Origin: SIG440 sp045532055
GTDB lineage: Bacteria; Bacillota; Clostridia; Monoglobales; Monoglobaceae
Assembly (NCBI GenBank): GCA_045532055.1
Contig: JAZSFF010000048.1
Span: 1-28,882, forward strand
Reading direction: 5' to 3'
Length of the DNA: 28,882 bases
Shown here piece after piece: positions 1 through 7,265 of this stretch (within the stretch, counting starts at the first letter, position 1; every line of letters begins with the position of its first letter). The notes under the pieces were generated by a model. That model was given only the letters and a program-made list of their open reading frames with translations. It had not been told where the DNA came from and ran no database searches. Position numbers and translations under genes: made by a program.

Positions 1-1
1 T

Positions 2-31
2 AATATATCACACCAAACTACCTTTTGTCAA
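2..31 (-). promoter_or_regulatory. sigma-A promoter reading out of the left edge (distal copy)
   Basis: On the minus strand there is a -35 TTGACA (26-31), an 18-bp spacer and a -10 TATATT (2-7) preceded by TGA, an extended -10. The start site would lie beyond the left edge, so the gene it serves is not in the window. It is the second of two similar promoters; both -35 boxes sit in the same context, AAGACTTGACAA here and AGGACTTGACAA in the other. Tandem strong promoters like this often precede rRNA or tRNA operons, but that is inference. Confidence 0.6.
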
Positions 32-94
32 GTCTTTTTTAAATCTTTTTTCAAAATTTTTCGACCCGACGCCGTCGCTTGGCGCAACTCGTCT

Positions 95-124
95 ATACTA
101 CCACACTTCTCACCTCATTGTCAA
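95..124 (-). promoter_or_regulatory. sigma-A promoter reading left (proximal copy)
   Basis: Minus-strand -35 TTGACA (119-124), 18-bp spacer, -10 TAGTAT (95-100). It lies 93 bp upstream of the similar promoter at the edge. A short GC-rich stretch with the palindrome CGACGCCGTCG lies between the two, in otherwise AT-rich DNA. Confidence 0.55.
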
Positions 125-132
125 GTCCTTTT

Positions 133-164
133 TTGAAAAAATTAAAAATTTTTACTGGTAATAT
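133..164 (+). promoter_or_regulatory. possible promoter of the first DD-carboxypeptidase gene
   Basis: TTGAAA (133-138) and an extended -10 TGGTAATAT (hexamer 159-164) are separated by 20 bp, longer than ideal. It is the best candidate upstream of the gene at 236, but weak. Confidence 0.3.
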
Positions 165-235
165 TATTCCCATTTTTTTCATACCTATTCACTAGTATAT
201 ATTATCGAAACAAAGCTTAGAAAGGAAGGAATATA

Positions 236-1408
236 ATGAAATCATTTTCTAGATACTTTTTCTGTATTCTTGTTTGCTTATGTATTTTCTGCACCACTGT
301 TCCATCAGCAGAAATTGTCAGTCAGGTAAACGCCGATGTCACAGCCCAACTGGTAAACGCCCCATCTGCAATCCTTGTGGAGCAAAGCAGCGGCCAGGTT
401 CTTTACGAGCTTAATGCCGATGAAAAACTGCCTATTGCCAGTGTAACCAAAACCATGACAATGTTGCTTATTATGGAGGCATTGGACTCCGGTAAAATCA
501 AACTCACCGACATGGTGAGCACCAGCGAACACGCCGCATCCATGGGCGGTTCACAGGTGTTCCTTGAACCAGGGGAGGAAATGTCTGTTGAGGATATGCT
601 GAAAGCCGTTGTGGTGGCATCGGGCAACGATGCCGCCGTGGCAATGTCAGAATTTATTGCCGGCACCGAATCTGCCTTTGTAGAAATGATGAATGCCCGC
701 GCAAAAGAACTGGGTTGCAAAAACACTCATTTTATAAATTGCAATGGTCTTGACGAAACAGCAGAACACTACAGCACCGCCCGTGATGTAGCTCTTATCT
801 CCTGCGAACTTTTGCGTCACCCGAAAATTCAGGATTACACCACCATATGGATGGACACCCTGAGAAATGGCGAATTCGGACTTTCAAACACAAACAAGCT
901 CATCCGTTTTTATAATGGCGCAAACGGTATAAAAACCGGTTCCACCTCAACGGCGAAATATTGTCTGTCGGCATCTGCCAAACGTGACAACATGCAGCTT
1001 GTGGCGGTTATCCTTGCTGCTCCCTCAACAGCCGACCGGTTTTCCAGTGCAACACGGCTTTTGGACTACGGCTTTGCCAACTATGCCGTAGTGAACGCCG
1101 CAGAAAAAATCGGCGACCTCGCTCCAATGCCTGTAATCGGGGGCAAAGCCAACACCGTATCTGTTCAGGCAGATTCTTCGGTTAATTTTATTGTAAAAAA
1201 GGGCAATCAGGATAAGGTAGAAGTTTCAATTGCCTTTGACGAACCAATAAAAGCTCCTGTAGACCAGAAACAAACTTTAGGCAAAGCAACTCTGACCATC
1301 AACGGCGAAAAAGTGGCAGTCTGCGACTTGTTGGCATCAGAAGAGGTAAAAAGAATGAACATTGCCACCATGCTGGGCAAAGTTATGAAACGCTGGCTGT
1401 GTATGTAA
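236..1408 (+). CDS. dacF: D-alanyl-D-alanine carboxypeptidase, DacF/PBP5 type (copy 1)
   Basis: A 390-residue serine-type DD-carboxypeptidase (peptidase family S11) that removes the terminal D-Ala from peptidoglycan stem peptides outside the membrane. Residues 1-24 form a signal peptide (basic start, hydrophobic core). The active-site motifs are all present and correctly ordered: SxxK as S69-V-T-K72, SGN at 129-131 and KTG at 233-235. The region after about residue 290 fits the PBP5 C-terminal beta domain. The protein ends in a short helix rich in K, R and M instead of a clear transmembrane segment, which suggests peripheral membrane binding. The start is set by AAAGGAAGGA (221-230) just before the ATG. 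mtnN follows with its own promoter. A second paralogue lies at 19207-20565. The family is certain; whether it is vegetative or sporulation-specific is not decided by the sequence. Confidence 0.93.
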   Translation: MKSFSRYFFCILVCLCIFCTTVPSAEIVSQVNADVTAQLVNAPSAILVEQSSGQVLYELNADEKLPIASVTKTMTMLLIMEALDSGKIKLTDMVSTSEHAASMGGSQVFLEPGEEMSVEDMLKAVVVASGNDAAVAMSEFIAGTESAFVEMMNARAKELGCKNTHFINCNGLDETAEHYSTARDVALISCELLRHPKIQDYTTIWMDTLRNGEFGLSNTNKLIRFYNGANGIKTGSTSTAKYCLSASAKRDNMQLVAVILAAPSTADRFSSATRLLDYGFANYAVVNAAEKIGDLAPMPVIGGKANTVSVQADSSVNFIVKKGNQDKVEVSIAFDEPIKAPVDQKQTLGKATLTINGEKVAVCDLLASEEVKRMNIATMLGKVMKRWLCM

Positions 1409-1416
1409 TCCTTTGA

Positions 1417-1445
1417 TTGACAAACTTTTCAGGATAATGTACAAT
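1417..1445 (+). promoter_or_regulatory. mtnN promoter
   Basis: TTGACA (1417-1422), 17-bp spacer, TACAAT (1440-1445), in the gap between the carboxypeptidase gene and mtnN. It is a near-consensus sigma-A promoter. Confidence 0.75.
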
Positions 1446-1480
1446 ATTTAATATAACTTTGCACAAAGGAGCAAAATCAA

Positions 1481-2182
1481 ATGACAAATATTGAAAAAAT
1501 CGGCATAATAGGTGCTATGGACATAGAAGTTGAACAATTTAAGCGTGAGATGAGTTCTCCTCAGTTTGAAACCATATGCGGAATAGAATTTGTAAGTGGC
1601 AAACTGTGGGGCAAGGATACCGTTGTAGCAGTGAGCGGTGTGGGCAAAGTAAACGCAGCCATCTGCACTCAAGTAATGATTTTGAAATTTAATCCTTCTT
1701 TTATAATCAACAGCGGTGTTGCCGGCGGTCTTGAACCAAGCCTCAACATTTGTGATGTGGTTGTGGCAGATGCCGTTGTCCAGCACGATATGGATACATC
1801 TCCTCTGGGTGACCCCGTGGGATACATCTCCGGGCTTGATATCGTTGACATTCCCTGCGACAAAGATGTCAGTCAGGCTCTCTGTCAAGCTGCTCAGGAA
1901 AACGGTATTCACTCCTTGACAGGAAAAATTGCATCAGGCGACCAGTTTATCAACAGCAGCAACAAAAAAGAATGGCTCAGTAAAACCTTTGATGCCTTTG
2001 CCTGCGAAATGGAAGCCGCCGCAATCGGGCATGTGGCATACAAAAACGGAGTTCCCTTTGGAATTCTCCGTTCTATATCAGACAACGCCGACGGCAGTTC
2101 TCATGTTTCCTATACCGAATTTGTAAAAATGGCTGCCGAGAATTTATTTAATGTAATGAAATCTTTCTACTCAAAACTTTAA
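1481..2182 (+). CDS. mtnN: 5'-methylthioadenosine/S-adenosylhomocysteine nucleosidase
   Basis: A cytosolic nucleosidase of 233 residues that hydrolyses methylthioadenosine and S-adenosylhomocysteine to adenine plus the thioribose product, recycling by-products of SAM use. The N-terminal IGIIGAM motif, NSGVAGG (77-83) and CEMEAAAIGHV (175-185) are diagnostic. By alignment to the E. coli enzyme, the catalytic residues map to E16, E178 and D201 (in RSISDNAD). Length matches the family (about 230). AAAGGAG lies 9 bases before the ATG. It has its own promoter and ends in a strong hairpin terminator, so it is probably monocistronic. The neighbours do not suggest a pathway link. Confidence 0.96.
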   Translation: MTNIEKIGIIGAMDIEVEQFKREMSSPQFETICGIEFVSGKLWGKDTVVAVSGVGKVNAAICTQVMILKFNPSFIINSGVAGGLEPSLNICDVVVADAVVQHDMDTSPLGDPVGYISGLDIVDIPCDKDVSQALCQAAQENGIHSLTGKIASGDQFINSSNKKEWLSKTFDAFACEMEAAAIGHVAYKNGVPFGILRSISDNADGSSHVSYTEFVKMAAENLFNVMKSFYSKL

Positions 2183-2191
2183 GAAAAACAT

Positions 2192-2227
2192 ACCCCCTGA
2201 GACATTGTCCCAGGGGGTTCTTTTTTT
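2192..2227. terminator. bidirectional intrinsic terminator between mtnN and the large minus-strand gene
   Basis: Arms ACCCCCTG (2192-2199) and CAGGGGGT (2211-2218) with an inner GAC/GTC pair and loop ATT, followed by a T-run on the plus strand. The minus side has a less perfect U-tract. It serves two converging genes. Confidence 0.88.
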
Positions 2228-5200
2228 ATACTACTGCTATGGGTTCTTTAGCAAGGCTTATCTCTTTTCTTTCAACCTTTCCGTTCTTTGCAATGTTTAC
2301 AACACATTTGCCGTACCCCTGAACTTTTACAGGTTCTACAGACAGTATGTCAAAATCAGGATCTTCTGCCCATACCGCAATGTTGTCCTTTACAACTATC
2401 TTTGTAATAATTCCAAAATCCATTGACAAATCATACAAATCGTTGCCCACACGGAGTTTTGCATTGCGTTTTGGTGTCGGGTCATTATACCAGTCCACTG
2501 GAGTGATGTATATATGCATGCTTCCGTCATCCTGAATATATCTGGTAAATTCCACATCTTCGCCACATATAATATTGGCAAAATCCTCTGCAACAACCTG
2601 GCTGTTTAGTTCTTCAACCAAAGATTCATATACGGGCATTATTTCAGGATTACCCGGATAGAGCTGGCGGTTCACAAGCACCACTCTGCCCTTGCCAACA
2701 TGAATTTCCACAACAAGAGGTTGTCCCTTTTTGTCAGTTCTCAGCACCTTTGCACTGTCAGTAAGATTTGTGCAAACACCATTTTCAAACTGTGCATCAC
2801 CATTCGAGAAAGAGGCCACAAAAGGATGTGATATAACATCAAATTTATTAGCGTCAACATCCGGTCTGTATGTAACAGTTGAGAAATGCGCCCATGTAGC
2901 AACCAGAGTTCCTCCATTTTCAACATATTTCTGCAATCTGTCCATATCCTCTTTTTCTGCCGCATTATATCCTGCAAAGCAAACCAGTTTATATTCGGAA
3001 AAATCACTCTTTTCAACAGGAACAACGTCCACATTGCCATTGGGATTTCCGCTGAACAAACCAAAAGGCTTGCCTGAATTTTCAGGGAAGTTACCTGTGG
3101 TATCACAGCTTTCTTTTGTCACATTGCAAAGGGGATAAAATACTTTAAGAAGTTCCCATGAATCCTCCGGCTCCCCTGCCTGAAGTTGAGGTAAACCAAA
3201 AAGATTTGTTCCTGCGCACCCATTCCATCCGTCATATCTGCCGTGAATGAATGCTGTGGGTGTATAATATCTGCCGCTGCGGCTATGTGTTGTTATGAAC
3301 TTAAGCATTTTTTGTTGCTGTTCCACATGCTTTTTGCAAGCCTCAGAAAAACGGTTGTGAAAAGCATAGTGGGATTCCATAAACCACAAGCCCTCTTCGG
3401 TATTAAGGTCAGTAACTCCCTGCATATAAGCAACATAGTTTGCCAACAGGAATCGGCGATATCTTTCCTCTGTATCATGAGGATAAGTTGACCATTGCAC
3501 CGCCTGATGAACCCCCGTTCTCACCTTTCCGTTTGCCTTTGCAGCACCGCGGAGGAAAGATAGCAATGTTTCTGTAGCACTGTCCATGGTTTCTGCACCT
3601 GTCCAGTCATATCCTGCATCATAGAAGTATTTGAACATTATGCTTGGGCCGGTATGCCTTGGCACACCATTGCGGATTTTCTCTAATAACTTAATTGCAC
3701 TTGTGTGTGCCTCCTTCATATCAGGAGCGCAATCAATATCACGTATGTGACACATTTTATTGTTTCTGTACTGAACTATTCCCGGTTGAAAACCTTTCTT
3801 TTCTGTAGTTTCCGGTGATTCGCGGTACAATCTCTGTGCCATATCATAGAAAACTTCCATTACCGGGTCAACTTCTGTAGTTAAAGGATTCCAATAGAAA
3901 AGCTGTCCGTCACGCTCGTGCTGTTGGTCGCCAAGATATCTTTCACCCTCCAGCATCTTCACCGCAGGATTTGCGGACTGTCCGGGCAAATCACGACCAT
4001 CATATATATTCACATAGTCAACTCCCATTTCGTTGCAAACCTTGCAGAAAACCTTCCACACGTCAGGATTTACAGTTCGTTGTCCTGCCCAGCGATAACA
4101 TGGGCGGATTGTTATGAGGTTGTGTGCCTTGTTGGCAAACACCCATTCAATATACTCCTTGACCTCACGCATATCCGAAATATCCACATAAATCATATCC
4201 CCGGAGCCGCAAACCACGTTGTCATCAGGTCGGATAACCGCTTGTTTTATAACACCCTTAACTTCTGTCTCCTTTGCAGAGATGGTGAATTCCATATCAT
4301 TGGTATATTCATTGCCCCAGAGGGTAACAACATGCAAACCCTTTTCATCACATTTTCCGCCATCTTTGATTGACAAAACATCACTTTCAACAGTAAATTC
4401 AACACCATCTTCCTCGGTCTCCACAAGCAAAGGAATATCCTTCCCCTGTACCGCAACATCAGGTATAAAATGGACATGAAATGGTGCTTTTTTCTTCTCC
4501 AGTATCTTCATTTCACGGAAAGCCACAGGAACAGTATCGTGATAATCTGATATGTATTCAATGGCGAGAGTGTTCTCGTCTTTTATAGCACCGTCAGGAA
4601 TATCAATTTCAACAGGTGAATACCGATGAACACGCAAATACCTTTCACCCTCAAAAATGGTTTCTCCATTCAGAATCACTCTGAATCTAGGCCATTCCTT
4701 TTTGGACAGATTCATTCCCATCCAGCCATGACTTCTGAATTCTTCTTTAGCACTGGTCAAAAGAACATCAAATGCGGGTATAATATTATCCCCACTTGTT
4801 GCAACGAGATAAGGTCTTTCAAAATATACATTGCCTGTATATCCTTTGCCCTCTACTGTCAAAATAACACAAGCTGTCTTCTCGTTGGGAATCTGTATTT
4901 CTTTGGAGAACTGCTTATAATCATAGCTGCCCTCAGAAATGTCTATTACAATAGTTTCATCAGGCTCGGCTGCAGTAATTCTGGGATGAACGCCGTCTTT
5001 CAACTCCCATCTTTCATATCTCAGTCTAAGATATCCACCTTCTGCTATTACGAGATTCTCAGCCTTTGCCCATATACCCAAATCCCAATTTTCAGTATAT
5101 CCCAGTATATCCCATTCTCCACCAATCACGGGGGGCCACATCCACTTGGTGCAAGCACGTTTGGGGAAGTCTCGGGCAATATCGTCTGACATATCCAGAC

Positions 5201-5441
5201 AATAACGGTCACACTTTGCCATATCGCTATTCAAAGAATCTTCAATCAACATATACAGTTTTGAACCATACATCTCCGTTTTGAACGTAAAGTGCATACG
5301 GTCCTCACACGTGAAAAACAACCGATGGTGTCCGGACTTATCCAAATCTTTGCTATCAAACTTAACTGTCATCTCCTGCCCACTGCGAAGAATATGGTCA
5401 GCAAGTTCGGGCTTTATGTCTTTTTTTACAGAATACGGCAT
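2226..5441 (-). CDS. large multidomain protein, carbohydrate-active-enzyme-like, unclassified
   Basis: A 1071-residue protein with no signal peptide, so probably cytosolic. The start is the ATG at 5441, because GGAGG (5450-5454) stands 8 bases upstream; the open frame runs 23 codons further without support. By inspection, roughly residues 1-430 are rich in beta strands and Trp/Tyr, like carbohydrate-binding or Ig-like modules. Residues about 440-790 are alpha/beta with TIM-barrel-like strands (TIRPCYRW, VDYVNIYDG) and acidic candidates in GAETMDS and NTEEGLW. Residues about 805-850 (LVCFAGYNA, YVENGGTLVATWAH) resemble the amidotransferase-like trimerisation domain that follows the barrel in GH42-type beta-galactosidases. 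A beta-rich tail ends the protein. I do not recognise the family; a glycoside hydrolase is inferred from architecture only. The gene is transcribed alone behind a strong promoter and a possible AraC-type operator. Confidence 0.85.
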   Translation of the reverse strand: MPYSVKKDIKPELADHILRSGQEMTVKFDSKDLDKSGHHRLFFTCEDRMHFTFKTEMYGSKLYMLIEDSLNSDMAKCDRYCLDMSDDIARDFPKRACTKWMWPPVIGGEWDILGYTENWDLGIWAKAENLVIAEGGYLRLRYERWELKDGVHPRITAAEPDETIVIDISEGSYDYKQFSKEIQIPNEKTACVILTVEGKGYTGNVYFERPYLVATSGDNIIPAFDVLLTSAKEEFRSHGWMGMNLSKKEWPRFRVILNGETIFEGERYLRVHRYSPVEIDIPDGAIKDENTLAIEYISDYHDTVPVAFREMKILEKKKAPFHVHFIPDVAVQGKDIPLLVETEEDGVEFTVESDVLSIKDGGKCDEKGLHVVTLWGNEYTNDMEFTISAKETEVKGVIKQAVIRPDDNVVCGSGDMIYVDISDMREVKEYIEWVFANKAHNLITIRPCYRWAGQRTVNPDVWKVFCKVCNEMGVDYVNIYDGRDLPGQSANPAVKMLEGERYLGDQQHERDGQLFYWNPLTTEVDPVMEVFYDMAQRLYRESPETTEKKGFQPGIVQYRNNKMCHIRDIDCAPDMKEAHTSAIKLLEKIRNGVPRHTGPSIMFKYFYDAGYDWTGAETMDSATETLLSFLRGAAKANGKVRTGVHQAVQWSTYPHDTEERYRRFLLANYVAYMQGVTDLNTEEGLWFMESHYAFHNRFSEACKKHVEQQQKMLKFITTHSRSGRYYTPTAFIHGRYDGWNGCAGTNLFGLPQLQAGEPEDSWELLKVFYPLCNVTKESCDTTGNFPENSGKPFGLFSGNPNGNVDVVPVEKSDFSEYKLVCFAGYNAAEKEDMDRLQKYVENGGTLVATWAHFSTVTYRPDVDANKFDVISHPFVASFSNGDAQFENGVCTNLTDSAKVLRTDKKGQPLVVEIHVGKGRVVLVNRQLYPGNPEIMPVYESLVEELNSQVVAEDFANIICGEDVEFTRYIQDDGSMHIYITPVDWYNDPTPKRNAKLRVGNDLYDLSMDFGIITKIVVKDNIAVWAEDPDFDILSVEPVKVQGYGKCVVNIAKNGKVERKEISLAKEPIAVV

Positions 5442-5500
5442 AACAATTACCTCCATATGAAACAACAAATAATGTACAAAATGTTTTTTCTTACAACGAA

Positions 5501-5529
5501 ATTTTATCATATAGCTATGCTAAATTCAA
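5501..5529 (-). promoter_or_regulatory. promoter of the large carbohydrate-enzyme-like gene
   Basis: Minus-strand -35 TTGAAT (5524-5529), 17-bp spacer, -10 TAAAAT (5501-5506) preceded by TGA (extended -10). The leader to the ATG at 5441 is about 50 nt. Confidence 0.75.
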
Positions 5530-5544
5530 GAATTTCAATGTTTT

Positions 5545-5586
5545 TTCTTATGTATTAAATTGTCCATATTATGCACAAAATTGTCC
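5545..5586 (-). promoter_or_regulatory. two 21-bp direct repeats, probable AraC-family operator
   Basis: Read on the minus strand, GGACAATTT occurs at 5586-5578 and again at 5565-5557, exactly 21 bp apart. The similarity continues through each unit as GGACAATTTnnTnCATAA. The downstream unit ends 15 bp before the -35 box at 5529. Two direct repeats in phase at 21 bp just upstream of -35 is the usual geometry of an AraC/XylS activator site. No AraC-family regulator gene lies in the window. Confidence 0.5.
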
Positions 5587-5659
5587 TTAAGACTAAAGAT
5601 GATTTTTGTTTTGGAGATTCTTTCAATATTCTTTCCGCTTTGCTGGAGTGATTTTTTGC

Positions 5660-5692
5660 AAAAAAAATCGAAGCAAAGAAAACTTTGCTTCG
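5660..5692 (-). terminator. tRNA operon terminator
   Basis: On the minus strand, CGAAGCAAAG (5692-5683), a TTTT loop and CTTTGCTTCG (5678-5669) form a perfect 10-bp stem, followed by A and a run of eight U. It starts 3 bases after the tRNA-Tyr CCA end. Confidence 0.9.
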
Positions 5693-5695
5693 ACA

Positions 5696-5780
5696 TGGTG
5701 GAGGGAGATGGATTCGAACCATCGAAGCGAGACGCAACAGATTTACAGTCTGCCCCCTTTGGCCACTCGGGAACCCCTCC
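5696..5780 (-). tRNA. tRNA-Tyr(GUA)
   Basis: An 85-nt class II tRNA with a long variable arm. The anticodon loop CTGTAAA carries GTA. The acceptor stem GGAGGGG pairs with TCCCTCC, the T-loop is GGTTCGAATCC, and the 3' CCA is encoded. It lies 7 bases downstream of tRNA-Thr in the same transcript. Confidence 0.97.
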
Positions 5781-5787
5781 AAATAAT

Positions 5788-5863
5788 TGGAGCTGGTGAT
5801 GGGACTCGAACCCGCAACCTGCTGATTACAAATCAGCTGCTCTGCCAATTGAGCTACACCAGC
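5788..5863 (-). tRNA. tRNA-Thr(UGU)
   Basis: A 76-nt tRNA. The acceptor stem is GCTGGTG/CACCAGC, the anticodon stem-loop CTGATTTGTAATCAG gives anticodon TGT, the T-arm is GCGGGTTCGAGTCCC, and CCA is encoded. It is the first gene of the two-tRNA unit. Confidence 0.97.
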
Positions 5864-5903
5864 TTACCATTTACACCGGCCATTCTTTCGACCAGCGAAG
5901 ATT

Positions 5904-5932
5904 ATAATAACATAATTAACACAGCTTGTCAA
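5904..5932 (-). promoter_or_regulatory. promoter of the tRNA-Thr/tRNA-Tyr unit
   Basis: Minus-strand TTGACA (5927-5932), 17-bp spacer, TATTAT (5904-5909) with an upstream TGT (extended -10). It lies about 40 bp before the tRNA-Thr 5' end. Confidence 0.85.
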
Positions 5933-5971
5933 CACTTTTTTTAAATATTTTTAAATATTTTTGTTTCAATA

Positions 5972-6430
5972 TCAAATATCACAAACCCTGACTTCAAAAC
6001 CCTCAGCATCTGTTTCCAATACTCCATAGTGTCTTGACGCACTGCCGGGATTAAAAAGGGTCAGGTTTCCCGACCTTTCATTAAGTGCCGTATGGGTGTG
6101 TCCGAAAATACAGATATCTGCTCCCATCTCAGCCCCGTGTTTCGCAAGTTTTGCCAGTGAATACTTTACTCCATAATTATGTCCATGCGTAAGAAAAATT
6201 TTTACTCCATCAAAATTAAAAAACCTGTCCTCTGCCGCAGAGTTGTCCCAAAAGTCATTGTTTCCTTTGACATATACGATGTTGTGTCGGGGATACATAA
6301 TTTTCAAATCCTCAACATCGCTCAAAACATCCCCTGCATGAATAATCAAATCAACATTCCCCTCAATTTCCATGGCACGCATCATGGGATTAAAGCTACG
6401 GTGAGAGTCGCTGAATATTATTGCTTTCAT
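5972..6430 (-). CDS. metallophosphoesterase, YfcE/MJ0936 type phosphodiesterase
   Basis: A compact, soluble 152-residue calcineurin-like phosphodiesterase. The metal-binding motifs are complete: D8-S-H10, GD (33-34), GNND (56-59), HGH (82-84) and GHTH (110-113). This layout is typical of the YfcE/YsnB group, which hydrolyses model phosphodiesters; the physiological substrate is generally unknown. The ATG at 6430 is chosen because it opens the MKAIIFSDSH strand and has AAAGGGTG upstream; an in-frame extension to 6487 would cover the promoter. In many Firmicutes this gene follows the RNase PH/non-canonical NTPase pair, but here it stands alone with its own promoter. Confidence 0.92.
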   Translation of the reverse strand: MKAIIFSDSHRSFNPMMRAMEIEGNVDLIIHAGDVLSDVEDLKIMYPRHNIVYVKGNNDFWDNSAAEDRFFNFDGVKIFLTHGHNYGVKYSLAKLAKHGAEMGADICIFGHTHTALNERSGNLTLFNPGSASRHYGVLETDAEGFEVRVCDI

Positions 6431-6458
6431 GTATTTCACACCCTTTCTGTGTTTCCTC

Positions 6459-6487
6459 AGTATACCACAGCTCAAAGTTTTTGTCAC
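6459..6487 (-). promoter_or_regulatory. promoter of the YfcE-type gene
   Basis: Minus-strand GTGACA (6482-6487), 17-bp spacer, TATACT (6459-6464) with an extended -10 TGG. Its -35 overlaps the -35 of the divergent plus-strand promoter. Confidence 0.75.
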
Positions 6488-6511
6488 TATTTTATTTTGG
6501 CATCATATAAT
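6481..6511 (+). promoter_or_regulatory. promoter of the small-protein/sipL gene group
   Basis: TTGTCA (6481-6486), 19-bp spacer, consensus TATAAT (6506-6511). It shares five -35 bases with the opposing promoter, so polymerase probably cannot occupy both at once. Confidence 0.5.
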
Positions 6512-6558
6512 GTTAAATAAGGATTAATAATCAAAATAATTTAACAAGGAGATTTTAT

Positions 6559-6828
6559 ATGAATTTTCAGGATATGATATCAAAAATGACACCTCAAATG
6601 CTGGCTCAGGGTCTTAAACAATTAAGTGGCACCCTGACCCCCGAACAACTGGCACAAGCAGAAACAGCAATCAAATCAATGGGCAAAGACTCTTTAACCC
6701 AGCAAATGGGTTCTATGACCCCACAACAGCTTATGCAAGAACTACAGCGAAACCCAGCCTTGCTGAAACAGCTTTCACAAAACTCGCAACTCATGGAAGC
6801 CTTGAGTTCAATCACAAAAAACAAATAA
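6559..6828 (+). CDS. small Gln/Met-rich helical protein, unknown function
   Basis: An 89-residue protein with no signal peptide or membrane segment. It is rich in Q, M, L and S and predicted by eye to be almost entirely helical, with two related turns LTPEQLAQAE and MTPQQLMQEL suggesting an internal repeat. AAGGAG precedes the ATG by a normal distance. It is the first gene of a group of three small genes that leads into the SipL-like gene, with about 40 bp to the next one. I do not recognise the family. The context suggests a sporulation link, as inference only. Confidence 0.75.
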   Translation: MNFQDMISKMTPQMLAQGLKQLSGTLTPEQLAQAETAIKSMGKDSLTQQMGSMTPQQLMQELQRNPALLKQLSQNSQLMEALSSITKNK

Positions 6829-6868
6829 TCTGAAACACCTGTATATCACAAGAAAGGAGGAAGACCCA

Positions 6869-7264
6869 ATGGATGAAACCCCTGATTTTTCAAAAGCCTT
6901 TGAAACGCTTCAGCAAATGCTCTCAAGCGACGAGGGCCAATCCCAGATTCAAAACGTCATAAATATGTTCACAGGCAATCAGGAAACCGACTCCAACCCA
7001 GACCTCCACTCATCACCAGACAGCCTTATTTCCCAGAACCTGTTTGGCAACGGAGACGGCATTGACCTTGAAACAATTGTCAAAATACAAAATATCATTC
7101 AGGCAATGAACAGTCAAAAGAACAATCCCAAAACCGCCTTCCTCCATGCCTTGAAACCTTTCCTTAAGAAAGACCGTCAGGCAAAACTTGACCAGGCAGC
7201 ACAGATTATGAGTATTGCTTCTGTTTTGAAAACTTTCAAAAACAACGACAAAGGAGGTGTTTAG
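6869..7264 (+). CDS. small soluble protein with basic helical C-terminal segment, unknown function
   Basis: A 131-residue protein. The N-terminal part (1-85) is acidic and rich in S, N and Q. The C-terminal part contains KTAFLHALKPFLKKDRQ followed by KLDQAAQIMSIASVLKTF, a pattern I associate with uncharacterised clostridial proteins encoded near sporulation genes. GAAAGGAGGAAG is an excellent ribosome binding site. The stop codon (7262-7264) is one base before the next gene's proposed initiation codon, and the next gene's ribosome binding site lies inside this reading frame, so the two are probably translationally coupled. Function unknown. Confidence 0.8.
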   Translation: MDETPDFSKAFETLQQMLSSDEGQSQIQNVINMFTGNQETDSNPDLHSSPDSLISQNLFGNGDGIDLETIVKIQNIIQAMNSQKNNPKTAFLHALKPFLKKDRQAKLDQAAQIMSIASVLKTFKNNDKGGV

Positions 7265-7265
7265 T

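Noticed and set aside
5560..5944. Open frames across the tRNA-Thr/tRNA-Tyr region
   Set aside because: They translate tRNA genes, a terminator and a promoter; such frames are artefacts.
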